Below, piece by piece: positions 9,109-18,293 of a stretch of DNA of 64,000 bases. The notes under the pieces were generated by a model that searched no databases, had not been told where the DNA came from, and saw only the letters and a list, made by a program, of their open reading frames with translations. Positions within the stretch are counted from its first letter, which is position 1; every line of letters begins with the position of its first letter. The position numbers and the translations under genes were made by a program. Origin of the DNA: Verrucomicrobiales bacterium (GTDB lineage Bacteria > Verrucomicrobiota > Verrucomicrobiia > Verrucomicrobiales > DEV007); NCBI GenBank assembly GCA_029210205.1, contig JARGOD010000001.1:62001-126000 (forward strand), read 5' to 3'.

Positions 9109-9480
9109 ATGGAATCAGAAGTATCCCTCTATGATCGAATCGGCGGGGCCGAGACAATTTCAAGCCTCCTCGATAGTTTTTACGCTAAGGTTCTCGCTGA
9201 CAGCGAACTGGCACACTATTTCAAAAATTCTCCGATGGATAAGCTCCTTAAGATGCAGAAGGAGTTTTTTTCCGCGGCAACCGGAGGCCCACTTACCTAC
9301 AGTGGAAAACCTTTGCGTGACGTGCATCGTCACATGGCGATCAGCAAGCGTGAGTTCGCAAGATTCACCGAACACTTGATTGAGACCCTCAAGGAAATTG
9401 GTGTGGAAGAGCAAGCTTCCTACGAAATCATCAGCCATGTGAATCTCTACGCAGACGAGATCACCAACGATGTTTATTAA
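9109..9480 (+). CDS. glbN: Group 1 truncated haemoglobin
   Basis: 123 residues, the standard size of trHb1 (2-on-2 globin). It binds haem and O2 or NO in the cytosol; family roles include NO dioxygenation and redox protection. The hallmarks are LYDRIGGAETIS at the N-terminus, the helix-B FY pair (Tyr B10) near residue 23, the TGGPLTYSGKPLRDVH motif with the proximal histidine (F8) in RDVH, and VNLYADEI at the end. The start at 9109 (ATG) gives the canonical N-terminus; an upstream in-frame ATG at 9028 overlaps the DUF1080 gene. An NnrS-like protein at 25 kb is another possible NO-related gene but is not linked. Confidence 0.9.
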   Translation: MESEVSLYDRIGGAETISSLLDSFYAKVLADSELAHYFKNSPMDKLLKMQKEFFSAATGGPLTYSGKPLRDVHRHMAISKREFARFTEHLIETLKEIGVEEQASYEIISHVNLYADEITNDVY

Positions 9481-9491
9481 GCGCCCGGGAG

Positions 9492-10919
9492 CTAAACCAT
9501 AATCGCATCCAGATTCTCGTGCTTCCGTTCGGCAGGTCCGAGTTTCTCTTTCGCGCCCATGCCCGAGAGCATTGTATTGTAGAGATCTACTCCTTCCGTG
9601 TTCGCGTCAATAATCTGACCAGTTTTGAATCGTCCGTTCGCCCCGGTGATGGCGTGGAATACTCCGGAGAGTTCGCGTTTCACATCATTGTGACGGCCGT
9701 CGCCGGATTCGGTCGATATCGTGATCATTGTATTCTCAAGAATACTTCGACCATTAACTTCGCGGCAGTCTTCGCCTTCGTGCAATCGATTCAGGAAATA
9801 GGCGACCTCCCGCATCTTCATGTGAGCGTGGGCACGAAGCTGCTCGTTCTCCTTCTTCTCGTTAAATTTGTGCCACCACTCATGACTGCACCCTTTCGAA
9901 CCTGAGGCGTTGAGGTGGCGACTGTCATCGAATCGATGAATGAGGCGGCCGTCATAGTGATAATCTCCCGTCAGCCTGATCCTCTCGCCGGCGGCGAGGA
10001 AAGTCAGGGAACCAAATCGAGCGCGGTCCATCTGGATCGAAAGGGCGTAAAGATCGGCCATAATGCGCCATGCTTCTGTCAGTTCCTCCAGCGTGATGTC
10101 GATCCCTTCACCTCCGGGGTCGGCTGAGCCACCGTGCTTCAGCTTTGAAGGGGGTGGCAACGTCGGAGCGTTCGGGTCGTCGACTTTCACAGCGAAAGAG
10201 CGCTGCTCGTATTCGCGGATGCGATCAAGGTGATTCTTAAAACGCTCTTTCGAGGCAGCTCCGAGCGGTGAATTCGCCCCTGTGTAGAAATGATATTGCT
10301 CCATAACCGAGTCGAGGACGCTTCGCTTGATGCGTTCCTCGCGGTCATCGCCGTCACCGGATAGCTCTACTCGCCCAAAAACTCGTTCGAACAGATCTCG
10401 TGGGCGTTCCTGGATCGGCGCCGCGACAGTCCCGTCCGGATGATAACTGTGAACGTAGCGCCCGACCCGACTGCGCCGGAAAAAAGTACCGCTAACCAGG
10501 GTGGGCACCATCCCGTTTGGCATGCCATTCGGATAATGCGCCCGCTTCACAAGCTGATCGATCGAGGCGCCGCCCGCTCTCGCTTCGCCATCCGGCGGAG
10601 TCGCGGTGAAGGCTCCGGAAGCGCCATCGAAATGAGCGTTCATGCCGGAGCGGTCGCAGCGGATCTGATTCACTTTGCGGAGAATTAGCAATTGATCCTT
10701 CAACGGAGAAAGTGGCTCTAGGACATCCGTAAAGCTATCCGGCTGGACTGGATCTGGAATGCCCAAACCGAAAAACACATTGAACGCACGAGTCGGAATC
10801 GGCGGGGCTTTGGCCGCGTATAGCGTGGAAGGAAGCATTTCCTCCATGAGGGGCATTCCAACGGCGACACCGCCGAGTCCGCGTAGGAGGGTTCTTCTCG
10901 AAAGAGGTTGGGACTTCAT
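9492..10919 (-). CDS. DUF1552 Tat-exported protein
   Basis: 475 residues. The N-terminus has a twin-arginine signal (SRRTLLRGLGG, residues 7-17) and then a long DUF1552 domain. DUF1552 proteins are secreted, distantly alkaline-phosphatase/sulfatase-like (DUF1501-related) and almost always occur beside a DUF1592 cytochrome-type protein in Planctomycetes and Verrucomicrobia. Their biochemical role is not established. It lies 8 nt downstream of such a DUF1592 gene on the same strand, so the two form an operon. The gene converges on glbN, with 11 nt between the two ends. Confidence 0.85.
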   Translation of the reverse strand: MKSQPLSRRTLLRGLGGVAVGMPLMEEMLPSTLYAAKAPPIPTRAFNVFFGLGIPDPVQPDSFTDVLEPLSPLKDQLLILRKVNQIRCDRSGMNAHFDGASGAFTATPPDGEARAGGASIDQLVKRAHYPNGMPNGMVPTLVSGTFFRRSRVGRYVHSYHPDGTVAAPIQERPRDLFERVFGRVELSGDGDDREERIKRSVLDSVMEQYHFYTGANSPLGAASKERFKNHLDRIREYEQRSFAVKVDDPNAPTLPPPSKLKHGGSADPGGEGIDITLEELTEAWRIMADLYALSIQMDRARFGSLTFLAAGERIRLTGDYHYDGRLIHRFDDSRHLNASGSKGCSHEWWHKFNEKKENEQLRAHAHMKMREVAYFLNRLHEGEDCREVNGRSILENTMITISTESGDGRHNDVKRELSGVFHAITGANGRFKTGQIIDANTEGVDLYNTMLSGMGAKEKLGPAERKHENLDAIMV

Positions 10920-10926
10920 GACAAAA

Positions 10927-13437
10927 TTAATCGGTGGAAGGAGCAGGTTCAGCGTAGCGAATAAGGCGACTTTTAGCGAGAGCGGTCATCACATCATGAT
11001 ACCGCCCTCCGTTCCGGGTCGCTTCTTCATGAATTTGAGAAACCGCGCCGGCATCCCCTGCGTTCAAAGGGCGACCAAGAGCAAACTGAGTAATTTTCCA
11101 AGTCATCGTTTCCTTCACCCGTGAGCTTTCAGCCAATAGATTCATCAACTCCTCGATACTTTCAAACGCAACCGGCTCAGCCTCTCCGGGAAAGAGCACT
11201 TCGCCATCTTCGCGAAGCACGTTGCCATGCTCATCGCGACTCATATAGCTGCCGAGCCCATCATATTTTTCCAGCCCGTAGGCCAGTGGTTCGAACTTGG
11301 AATGACAACCGCCACAACTGCTATCAGCGACACGCTCCATCGCGACCTCGCGGCGGGAGAGGTTTTCACCGCTCTCGATTGGGGTCGTGTCGACACAGGG
11401 CGGCGGATCCTTAATGACACCGCGCAGCAGATCATTCAGTACGAAGAGGCCCCGGGAAACCATCGAAGCCTCGTCACCGCCGATTGTCAGAAGACTTCCA
11501 TGAGTGAGCAGTCCTCCCCGCCCCTGCTCTCCTGACAAATCGACACGGGCAAGTTCACCATCCAATCCCTCAGATTCCAAACCGTAGTGCGCCGCGAGGT
11601 CACGACTCAGAAAGGAAAAGGGCGCATTAAGCAGTTCACCAAGCGGGCGCTGTTCTTTCCAGACGACTTCTTCATAGAAACGTAGTGTCTCCTCTTTCAT
11701 TTCCGCTGCCAGCGATGTTTCCCATTCGGGAAAGTGTTTCGCATTAGGCTGCAGAAACGCGAGTCGATCGAGATTGAGCCACTCAGAGCAGAATTCGAGA
11801 GAACGTGCCACCGCTCGCGGATCTCTCAACATTCTCTCGATCTGGCGATCCATCATTCCTTCCCGGTCAAATTGACGACTCGCGGCCATATTCAACAGCT
11901 CCATGTCCGGGGCACTACCCCAGATCGTATAGCTTAGTCGAGAGGCCAACTCGTAATCGCTCACGCGGCGGGCGCGGGATCCTGTCACCGGCTTCTCGAG
12001 GCGGTAAAGAAAACGTGGGGACTGCAGCATCGCTTCAATGACAAACCCGACGGCGTCATCAAATTCACCCCCGGCGCTTGCGGCGGAGGTGGACACGCCA
12101 CGATACAAGGACGTCTCCTTTTTCACCGCCGGGCCGCGAAGGATTGGCGTCGACATTTCCTCGATCAGCGAGATCATCGTCTTGTCGGTCATGTCTCGCT
12201 TGTTCGTGAAGCGCTTCACGAAAGCAGCAACGTCGAGCTTTTTTACGATGATCGCAGCCAACTCGGAGTAGCCCTCGATATGCTTCAGGTCGACGCTAAG
12301 ATTGTAAATCGTGTTACTGAAGCCATCCGCCCTTACCTCAGGCGGGAGAATCGATTTTGCCTCAGCAAAAATATCGACCCCGAAGACATCGCGCACCGTG
12401 TTAATGTATTCAGTAACGGTGAGACGTCGCGCTCTCGCGGGGATCGGCTCCGCTGGCCTCGAGTAGATTGCCGGATCAATGAAGTTGATCGTCCAAGCCG
12501 CACCGCCGTCGATCCACTCACGAAAGATCTCCTTTTCCTCGACAGAAAGCGGCTCCCTTTTGTGAGGCATATCATCGAGCTCAATCGACTCCCATAGCAG
12601 GCTCGCCGCCGCATCGCCGGGGACGAGGATGCCATCATCAGTGTGACTGGCGAGCGCTTTCGAGAGATCGAGATCCCCGTCCGCAGTGGCTGAATCGTGG
12701 CATTCGAGACAGTGTCGCGTCAAAATGGTGGTGACCTTTGTTTCGAAGAGCTCCTCGTTCGCCCGATGCGGGGGAATTGAAGTCACCTTCGTCATCTTGG
12801 TCAAATTCTCTCCGTCCACCAGTGCGAGCAACTCTTCCTCGCTCAAGATGCGGGGATAGATGGCGAGATCTTCCAACTTTCCTTTCCACTCCCTTCCGCC
12901 GGACACTTCATCGCCGAGGATCAATGTAAATCCCGGATCCCAGTTTCTAAGACTTCCTTCAATCAACTTCTTCGCGACGGGCTCGCCGTTCAGATAGAGG
13001 ATGGTCGACCCGCTTTGATCACGGGTCAGGGCAAGGTGCGTCGAGACATTTTCTACGAGGACATCATCAGTACTGAATCCGGGAAGTCCATTCGTGCTGG
13101 TCTTGGTGCTACGGAGCCGAACCTCAATCCTCCCCTTCTCCTGCCCGATCGTGAAATTGCGATGACTGGTGTTCCTTGAAATCGAAACGATTCTCGCGGG
13201 CCCCGCCTGATCTAGATCGTCAGTCTCAAACCGGAAGGCGACCGTAAATTCCTCCGAGTGCTTGATCGATTCAACCAGACCGGAGGCGCGTTTCAGAAGA
13301 ACGACACCGTCTTGTTTTCCGCCACCAAACTCGTGGGCTTCAACCGGATTTTCCACCCATCGCGAGATCAGCTCTTCAGCGTGAAGGGAGCAAACGCCAT
13401 AGGCGAGAATCAGAACAAAAATCAGTCTTCGAACCAT
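10927..13437 (-). CDS. LamG + cytochrome-like DUF1587/DUF1592/DUF1588/DUF1585 protein
   Basis: 836 residues, exported by an N-terminal signal (residues 1-20). Order of parts: a laminin-G/concanavalin-like domain (about 45-205), a PSCyt1-type haem motif CLECH (243-247), a DUF1587 segment (NTVRDVFGVDI), DUF1592 (FLYRLE...YELASRLSYTIW), DUF1588 (GGLLTHGSLL) with a second CxxCH (SCGGCH), and a C-terminal DUF1585. Such proteins are probable periplasmic or surface c-type cytochrome fusions linked to polymer breakdown; function is unproven. The start at 13437 was preferred to 13512 because it begins directly with the signal peptide. It forms an operon with the DUF1552 gene. Confidence 0.85.
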   Translation of the reverse strand: MVRRLIFVLILAYGVCSLHAEELISRWVENPVEAHEFGGGKQDGVVLLKRASGLVESIKHSEEFTVAFRFETDDLDQAGPARIVSISRNTSHRNFTIGQEKGRIEVRLRSTKTSTNGLPGFSTDDVLVENVSTHLALTRDQSGSTILYLNGEPVAKKLIEGSLRNWDPGFTLILGDEVSGGREWKGKLEDLAIYPRILSEEELLALVDGENLTKMTKVTSIPPHRANEELFETKVTTILTRHCLECHDSATADGDLDLSKALASHTDDGILVPGDAAASLLWESIELDDMPHKREPLSVEEKEIFREWIDGGAAWTINFIDPAIYSRPAEPIPARARRLTVTEYINTVRDVFGVDIFAEAKSILPPEVRADGFSNTIYNLSVDLKHIEGYSELAAIIVKKLDVAAFVKRFTNKRDMTDKTMISLIEEMSTPILRGPAVKKETSLYRGVSTSAASAGGEFDDAVGFVIEAMLQSPRFLYRLEKPVTGSRARRVSDYELASRLSYTIWGSAPDMELLNMAASRQFDREGMMDRQIERMLRDPRAVARSLEFCSEWLNLDRLAFLQPNAKHFPEWETSLAAEMKEETLRFYEEVVWKEQRPLGELLNAPFSFLSRDLAAHYGLESEGLDGELARVDLSGEQGRGGLLTHGSLLTIGGDEASMVSRGLFVLNDLLRGVIKDPPPCVDTTPIESGENLSRREVAMERVADSSCGGCHSKFEPLAYGLEKYDGLGSYMSRDEHGNVLREDGEVLFPGEAEPVAFESIEELMNLLAESSRVKETMTWKITQFALGRPLNAGDAGAVSQIHEEATRNGGRYHDVMTALAKSRLIRYAEPAPSTD

Positions 13438-13577
13438 CCGCAGCAGATTGATCAACTCCCTTTGGTTTGTCACGGCCAAACAGCCCGCAACTCCGTCACC
13501 CTGACCCGGCAATGATGGATAACCTTCAGAGAGAGAGCTTGCTTGGCATTAGTGACAATTTCTGCTTCATTCCAGCC

Positions 13578-15116
13578 ATGTTAAAACGCTTACTCGTTTG
13601 TGCTTTCCTCGTCTTCCCGACCGTTTCGATATTCGCCCAGGATGAGGAACCTCTCACCCCTGAAGAGATTGCGAAGCAGGAGGAATTGCTAAAGCTTCCC
13701 AATCTCGTCCTCATTATTGCCGACGACCTCGCCTGGGACGACTCCTCACCTTACGGGCATGACTCGATCATGACACCAAACCTGCAGCGAATGGCAGATG
13801 AAGGAATGCGCTTTGACAATGCCTTCGTCACGATCTCCTCCTGCAGTCCGAGCCGGGCCAGCATTATCACAGGTCGTTATGCTCATCAGACTGACGCAGA
13901 GGAACTTCACTGGCCAGTTCCGAAGGAGCAAGTCACCTTCGTTGAGAAGCTAAAGGAGAAGGGCTACTGGACTGCCGCGGCCGGGAAATGGCATCTCGGT
14001 GACGCGATGCGCGATCGTTTTGACGAAGTTCGCGAAGTCGACACCTCCGGCTTTCAACTCCCCAGTGGAGACACCAGCGGAAAGTTCAAGGAGACTCTGG
14101 AGGGAGAGGCCCAGAGCGGATGCGCGGACTGGATTCCTATGATGCGCGATCGCCCTGCCGGAAAACCGTTTTTTCTGTGGCTCGCAGCGCTTGATCCACA
14201 TCGACCCTATCACTCCGGCATCATCCCTGATCCATCAAGACCGGAGGAAATCAAAGTGCCGCCCTATCATCCTGACACTCCTGCCGTGAGGGCAGACTAT
14301 CAGATCTACTATGATGAAATCACTCGCCTTGACCGCTACGTAGGTCTTGTCATGGACGAGTTGGAGAAGCAAGGAGCCAGCGATAACACCCTGATCCTCT
14401 TCATCAGCGACAACGGTCGACCCTTTCCCCGCGACAAAACAACTCTTTATGATAGCGGAATTCGAACGCCCTGGTTCGTGAAATGGCCTGCCAAGGTCCA
14501 GGCTGGATCGGTATGCACCAAGCTCGTCAGCACGATCGATATTGCGAAAACCTTCATGCGTCTCGGCGGGATCGGAAACCCCGGCCAATCCTTCGAAGGG
14601 ATCGATTTTTCACCACTTCTAACTGAGCCTGAAAAACCTCTCCGCGATTATATTTATGCGGAAAAAAACTGGCATGACTTTGAAGACCACGTTCGTGCCG
14701 TCAGGAATGAACGTTACAAATATATCCGGAATTATTATCCCGACTTACCTCAAACACCTTCCGCAGACGGGCTCCGAAGCCCCACCTACATCGAACTACT
14801 CCGACTTCGCGAAAAGGGAGAGCTTACACCAGCACAGGAAGCTTGCTTCGTCGCGCCACGTCCTGAAGAGGAACTCTATGACACGAAGCTTGATCCCTTC
14901 GAATTGACCAATCTTGTCGAAGACGAACGTTTCGCACCGCTCCTCCGCGCTATGAGAGCAGCATTAGCGGATTGGGAGAAGAAAACAGGAGATAGCGCAC
15001 CGAAGTTGCGCACTGCGGATGAGTTCGATCGAGTCACCGGCCTTCCCACCGATGCGAGAGTGAGACCAAGACTTCCCAAGAAAGAAATGGTAGAGAAAGG
15101 GCTCGTTGCACCATGA
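13578..15116 (+). CDS. Secreted type I sulfatase
   Basis: 512 residues with a signal peptide (1-20). Formylglycine-dependent sulfatase that cleaves sulfate esters or sulfamates from polysaccharides outside the cytosol. The metal-binding Asp pair is at IIADDLAW (49-50). The maturation motif C89-S-P-S-R93 followed by ASIITGR is intact, so Cys89 should be converted to formylglycine. It resembles the heparan N-sulfatase-like group. The start at 13578 was chosen for the signal peptide; the longer frame from 13467 overlaps the divergent DUF1592 gene. Its stop overlaps the next start (ATGA), indicating coupling with the DUF6807 gene. Confidence 0.88.
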   Translation: MLKRLLVCAFLVFPTVSIFAQDEEPLTPEEIAKQEELLKLPNLVLIIADDLAWDDSSPYGHDSIMTPNLQRMADEGMRFDNAFVTISSCSPSRASIITGRYAHQTDAEELHWPVPKEQVTFVEKLKEKGYWTAAAGKWHLGDAMRDRFDEVREVDTSGFQLPSGDTSGKFKETLEGEAQSGCADWIPMMRDRPAGKPFFLWLAALDPHRPYHSGIIPDPSRPEEIKVPPYHPDTPAVRADYQIYYDEITRLDRYVGLVMDELEKQGASDNTLILFISDNGRPFPRDKTTLYDSGIRTPWFVKWPAKVQAGSVCTKLVSTIDIAKTFMRLGGIGNPGQSFEGIDFSPLLTEPEKPLRDYIYAEKNWHDFEDHVRAVRNERYKYIRNYYPDLPQTPSADGLRSPTYIELLRLREKGELTPAQEACFVAPRPEEELYDTKLDPFELTNLVEDERFAPLLRAMRAALADWEKKTGDSAPKLRTADEFDRVTGLPTDARVRPRLPKKEMVEKGLVAP

Positions 15117-16078
15117 TCAGACAGCTCGCTCTCACAGTCCTTTTTAGCACCCTTCTTCCGCAACTCACGGAAGCGCAGTTTTCGTGGAAAGACACAGAAG
15201 GAAAATATCTCGATTTGACTCACGGATCCCGATCCATCGCCCGCTATGTCTACGAACCGGTAGATGATTCATCGATTGAACGGCGCAATGAAACCTACAA
15301 GCCGTTCTGCCATATCTACCAGTGGTGGAGTGGTGATAACTTCATCACTAAAGGGCCCGGCGGAAAATACCCTCACCATCGTGGGATCTACTACGGCTTC
15401 TCGAGAATCAGCTACACCGACGACGCAGGCGTTAAGCACGAAAAGGTCGATAACTGGCATTGCCGCAAAGCCGCTCAGGTACATCGTGAGTTCACGGATA
15501 AAGTGGCAACTAAGGACAGCGCCTCTTTCACCTCGAGAATCGACTGGCTCGGTGACAACGGAACAGCATTCGCGAGCGAATCCCGGAGCATGACTTTCTC
15601 TCTCCAAAACAAAGATATCGTCATCGATTTCACTTCCACACTAACACCACTCATTTCCTCGCTTCTTCTCGACGGTGATCCTCAGCATGCTGGATTTCAG
15701 TTTCGCGCCAGTCAGGAAGTCTTCGAGAAAACGGCCAAAGCGACCTACTTCATTCGGCCAGACTCAGGGATCGGCAAACCTGGAGTCACTATCAATTGGT
15801 CTTCCAAAACCGACAACGAACAGACTCGCGATCTTCCCTGGAAAGGAATGGCTTTCCGTCTCAAGGAAAAAACTTACACTGTGGCCTACCTGGACGCTCT
15901 CTCAAACCCGAAGCCGGCGCGCTACAGCGAACGTGATTATGGCCGCTTTGGAAGCTACTTCGCCACCGAAGTTGCCAAGGAAGCCCCCCTCACGGTCAAC
16001 TATCGGCTCATCATTCGCATGGGTGAAATGACGCCTGAGGAAATCAGTGCGATGAGTGAGGCCTTCGCCAACAACTGA
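15113..16078 (+). CDS. DUF6807 (PmoA-like) secreted protein
   Basis: 321 residues with a signal peptide (about 1-21, ending EAQ). The rest matches the DUF6807 family, often labelled PmoA because of a historical link with methane oxygenase names but actually a beta-sandwich protein of unknown activity common in Verrucomicrobia and Planctomycetes. Diagnostic segments are CHIYQWWSGDNFITKGPGG-YPHHRGIYYG and RYSERDYGRFGSYF. Translational coupling to the sulfatase suggests a joint role in polysaccharide use; this is inference. Confidence 0.75.
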   Translation: MIRQLALTVLFSTLLPQLTEAQFSWKDTEGKYLDLTHGSRSIARYVYEPVDDSSIERRNETYKPFCHIYQWWSGDNFITKGPGGKYPHHRGIYYGFSRISYTDDAGVKHEKVDNWHCRKAAQVHREFTDKVATKDSASFTSRIDWLGDNGTAFASESRSMTFSLQNKDIVIDFTSTLTPLISSLLLDGDPQHAGFQFRASQEVFEKTAKATYFIRPDSGIGKPGVTINWSSKTDNEQTRDLPWKGMAFRLKEKTYTVAYLDALSNPKPARYSERDYGRFGSYFATEVAKEAPLTVNYRLIIRMGEMTPEEISAMSEAFANN

Positions 16079-16089
16079 GCGAATTTTTA

Positions 16090-17046
16090 ATGTCCCTTTT
16101 CAAGTCCAGGCCTAAACCCAAAGTCGGCAGCGATGAGCATCTCTCCGAGCACACGAGATCTGAGGTCACGGAAATCTTGAGGCGTGTTCGGAAGATCGAG
16201 CTGCGAACCAGGGGTCTCGTCAGGGAAAGCTTTGGGGGTGAATATCACAGTAGTTTCAAAGGAGACGGAATCGATTTCGAAGACTTCCGTGAATACCAGC
16301 CCGGGGACGAGGTGCGCTCGATCGACTGGAATGTGACGGCAAGAATGGGTCACCCCTTCGTGAAAAAGTTCATCGAAGAGCGCGAGATGACCGTCTTTGT
16401 CTGCGTCGATATTAGCGCCTCCGGCAACTACGGAAGCCATGGGCCGAGCAAGCGGGAACTCATGGCCGAAGTCGCCGCCTTGCTGACTTTCAGCGCGCTT
16501 CAAAACAAGGACAAAGTAGGGCTCATTCTTTTCACCGACGAGATCGAACTCTACCTACCTCCAAAGAAGGGCACCGGGCACGCACTGCGTATTATTCGCG
16601 AGATTCTACTCCATGAGCCAAACGGACATAAAACCTCACTCGAAGGTCCGATTCATATTCTTAAAAACGCAATACGTCGGCGCTCACTCGTCTTCATGCT
16701 CTCAGATTTCCTCTTCGAAGAGGACCTCGCTGCCGACCTCCGGATCGTTAATCGAAAGCACGACCTTGTTGCGATCCAGATCAGCGATCCGGCTGAGCTC
16801 GCGATTCCTTCTCTTGGGCAGGTCAGGCTTGAAGATCCTGAAACAGGACAGCAGGTCGAAATCAACACCTCAAGCCCCCGTGTCCGTGCAGCCTATGAGA
16901 GTGCGGCCGCTGAATGGCAGGAAGAAGTCGACCAGCAGTTCAAGCGGCTTTCCATCGATAAACTTTCTCTCCGCACGGACGAGGAATACGTCCCTGCCCT
17001 TCACGGGTTTTTCAAACGTCGCACCAGCGCAGAAATTGCCGGATGA
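16090..17046 (+). CDS. DUF58 domain protein (MoxR/vWA-associated)
   Basis: 318 residues, no signal peptide. The DUF58 core is clear: FKGDGIDFEDFREYQPGDEVRSIDWNVTARM (about 57-88), followed by a von Willebrand A-like fold with a degenerate metal site DISASGN (about 103-109). DUF58 proteins usually occur with a MoxR AAA ATPase and BatA/BatB vWA proteins, forming a chaperone-like system that matures secreted or membrane complexes. Here only the next gene (DUF4381-like) is present and no moxR is visible, so the cluster appears split. Confidence 0.85.
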   Translation: MSLFKSRPKPKVGSDEHLSEHTRSEVTEILRRVRKIELRTRGLVRESFGGEYHSSFKGDGIDFEDFREYQPGDEVRSIDWNVTARMGHPFVKKFIEEREMTVFVCVDISASGNYGSHGPSKRELMAEVAALLTFSALQNKDKVGLILFTDEIELYLPPKKGTGHALRIIREILLHEPNGHKTSLEGPIHILKNAIRRRSLVFMLSDFLFEEDLAADLRIVNRKHDLVAIQISDPAELAIPSLGQVRLEDPETGQQVEINTSSPRVRAAYESAAAEWQEEVDQQFKRLSIDKLSLRTDEEYVPALHGFFKRRTSAEIAG

Positions 17047-17609
17047 TGACCTTTACGTTCTTTGCCTATCTCGCTCAGGATAAACCGCCTGAGAACGATA
17101 TTTACGATATTGTCGTGCTTGCTCCGAAAGACTCCTTTTGGCCCCTCATTGTCTGGAGTTCCATTGGTCTCATTCTCCTTGCCGCACTGGGATGGGCGCT
17201 CTGGTATTTTTTAAGAGGAAGCCAAAGCAACACCTCAAGACGATCTCCTGAATCAAAGACTCTCGCCCGCCTCAAATCCGCAGGACGTCTCCAAAACGAG
17301 GTTTCACCGAATGAGTACGCCCTCTCACTTTCTGAAGCTTTAAAAGATTACTTTGCGGAAAAATACGAAGACCCGGTTCGATATGAAACGACTCAGGAGT
17401 ATCTCAACCGCATCGCAACGGAGCAGGCTCGTTTCCCGGCTGCTGCACAGCAACACCTGCAGTCATTCCTCGTGCGGGCTGACGAAGTAAAATTTGGAAA
17501 CGCCTCTGACGCCGAATCAAAAGCGTCCCCTCTCGGGAAAATTGCCGAGCAGGTCGTGCAACTCTGTCAGGTCGTGAATGATCAGGGCAATACCAGCGGA
17601 ACGAATTAG
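17043..17609 (+). CDS. DUF4381-like membrane protein
   Basis: 188 residues. One transmembrane segment (about residues 35-58, FWPLIVWSSIGLILLAALGWALWYF) precedes a cytosolic helical domain containing SPNEYALSLSEALKDYFAEKYEDPVRYETTQEYL. This layout fits the DUF4381 proteins that follow DUF58 in MoxR-type operons. The start overlaps the DUF58 stop by 4 nt. A BatA-like vWA gene, expected next, is absent; the following gene is an unrelated lipoprotein. Confidence 0.65.
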   Translation: MMTFTFFAYLAQDKPPENDIYDIVVLAPKDSFWPLIVWSSIGLILLAALGWALWYFLRGSQSNTSRRSPESKTLARLKSAGRLQNEVSPNEYALSLSEALKDYFAEKYEDPVRYETTQEYLNRIATEQARFPAAAQQHLQSFLVRADEVKFGNASDAESKASPLGKIAEQVVQLCQVVNDQGNTSGTN

Positions 17610-17685
17610 TCGGTATCTCCATCCTCCCGTCTAATTCGCCACTTGCAGCCTTCAAAAAATCCGTTTCCTTTCGAAGTATCTCTTC

Positions 17686-18129
17686 ATGAAACTTTCATCT
17701 CTTTGCTTCACCCTGATTTCAGTCGCCATGCTGACAAGCTGCACCAGTTTTGAAAAGGAGTGGAAGACGGCTGTCGCTGCGTATGAGGACGGTGCCATCA
17801 AAAGCCCTGAAGGCCCCTGGGCTGGCAGTTGGACCACGAACACGAACGGTCACACTGGCAACCTTCGAGCGATCGTCAAAGAGTCGAAAAAGAATCCCGG
17901 CGAGTATGACTTCCGCTATCATGCGACCTGGGCGAAGATTTTTTCAGGGAGCTATACCGTGAGTTTCCCCGTCGTGGGTAGCGGAAGCAACTACCGGGTC
18001 GATGGTGAGCACAACCTCGGTCCTTTCGGAACATTCGGACACAAAGGCAAAATCCAGGGCAACTCCTTCACCGCAACCTACTTCAGTGATAAAGGAGACC
18101 TCGGTGATTTCAAGTTAGCACGGCCCTAG
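17686..18129 (+). CDS. Small lipoprotein
   Basis: 147 residues. Signal with lipobox LTSC (Cys19). The mature part is a probable beta-barrel or beta-sandwich: GPWAGSW opening, alternating strands and a final Gly-rich strand set ending in DFKLARP. The GxWxGxW/Y style resembles small lipocalin-like outer proteins, but I do not recognise a named family. It stands alone between the DUF4381-like gene and hrpB. Confidence 0.7.
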   Translation: MKLSSLCFTLISVAMLTSCTSFEKEWKTAVAAYEDGAIKSPEGPWAGSWTTNTNGHTGNLRAIVKESKKNPGEYDFRYHATWAKIFSGSYTVSFPVVGSGSNYRVDGEHNLGPFGTFGHKGKIQGNSFTATYFSDKGDLGDFKLARP

Positions 18130-18293
18130 GGCGCCAAGGCTTTGCAACTCGCGCATCGGGGGAATTTTCTTCCGCTCCCCCATCTCCCCGGGGCCAGTAG
18201 CGGCGGTGATTGAAAATTGCCAGCACTCCAAGGCTTCCAACTGGAGCACGCAGCCATTTCCATCTATGCTCGGCTCTTCCCATTTTTTCAACT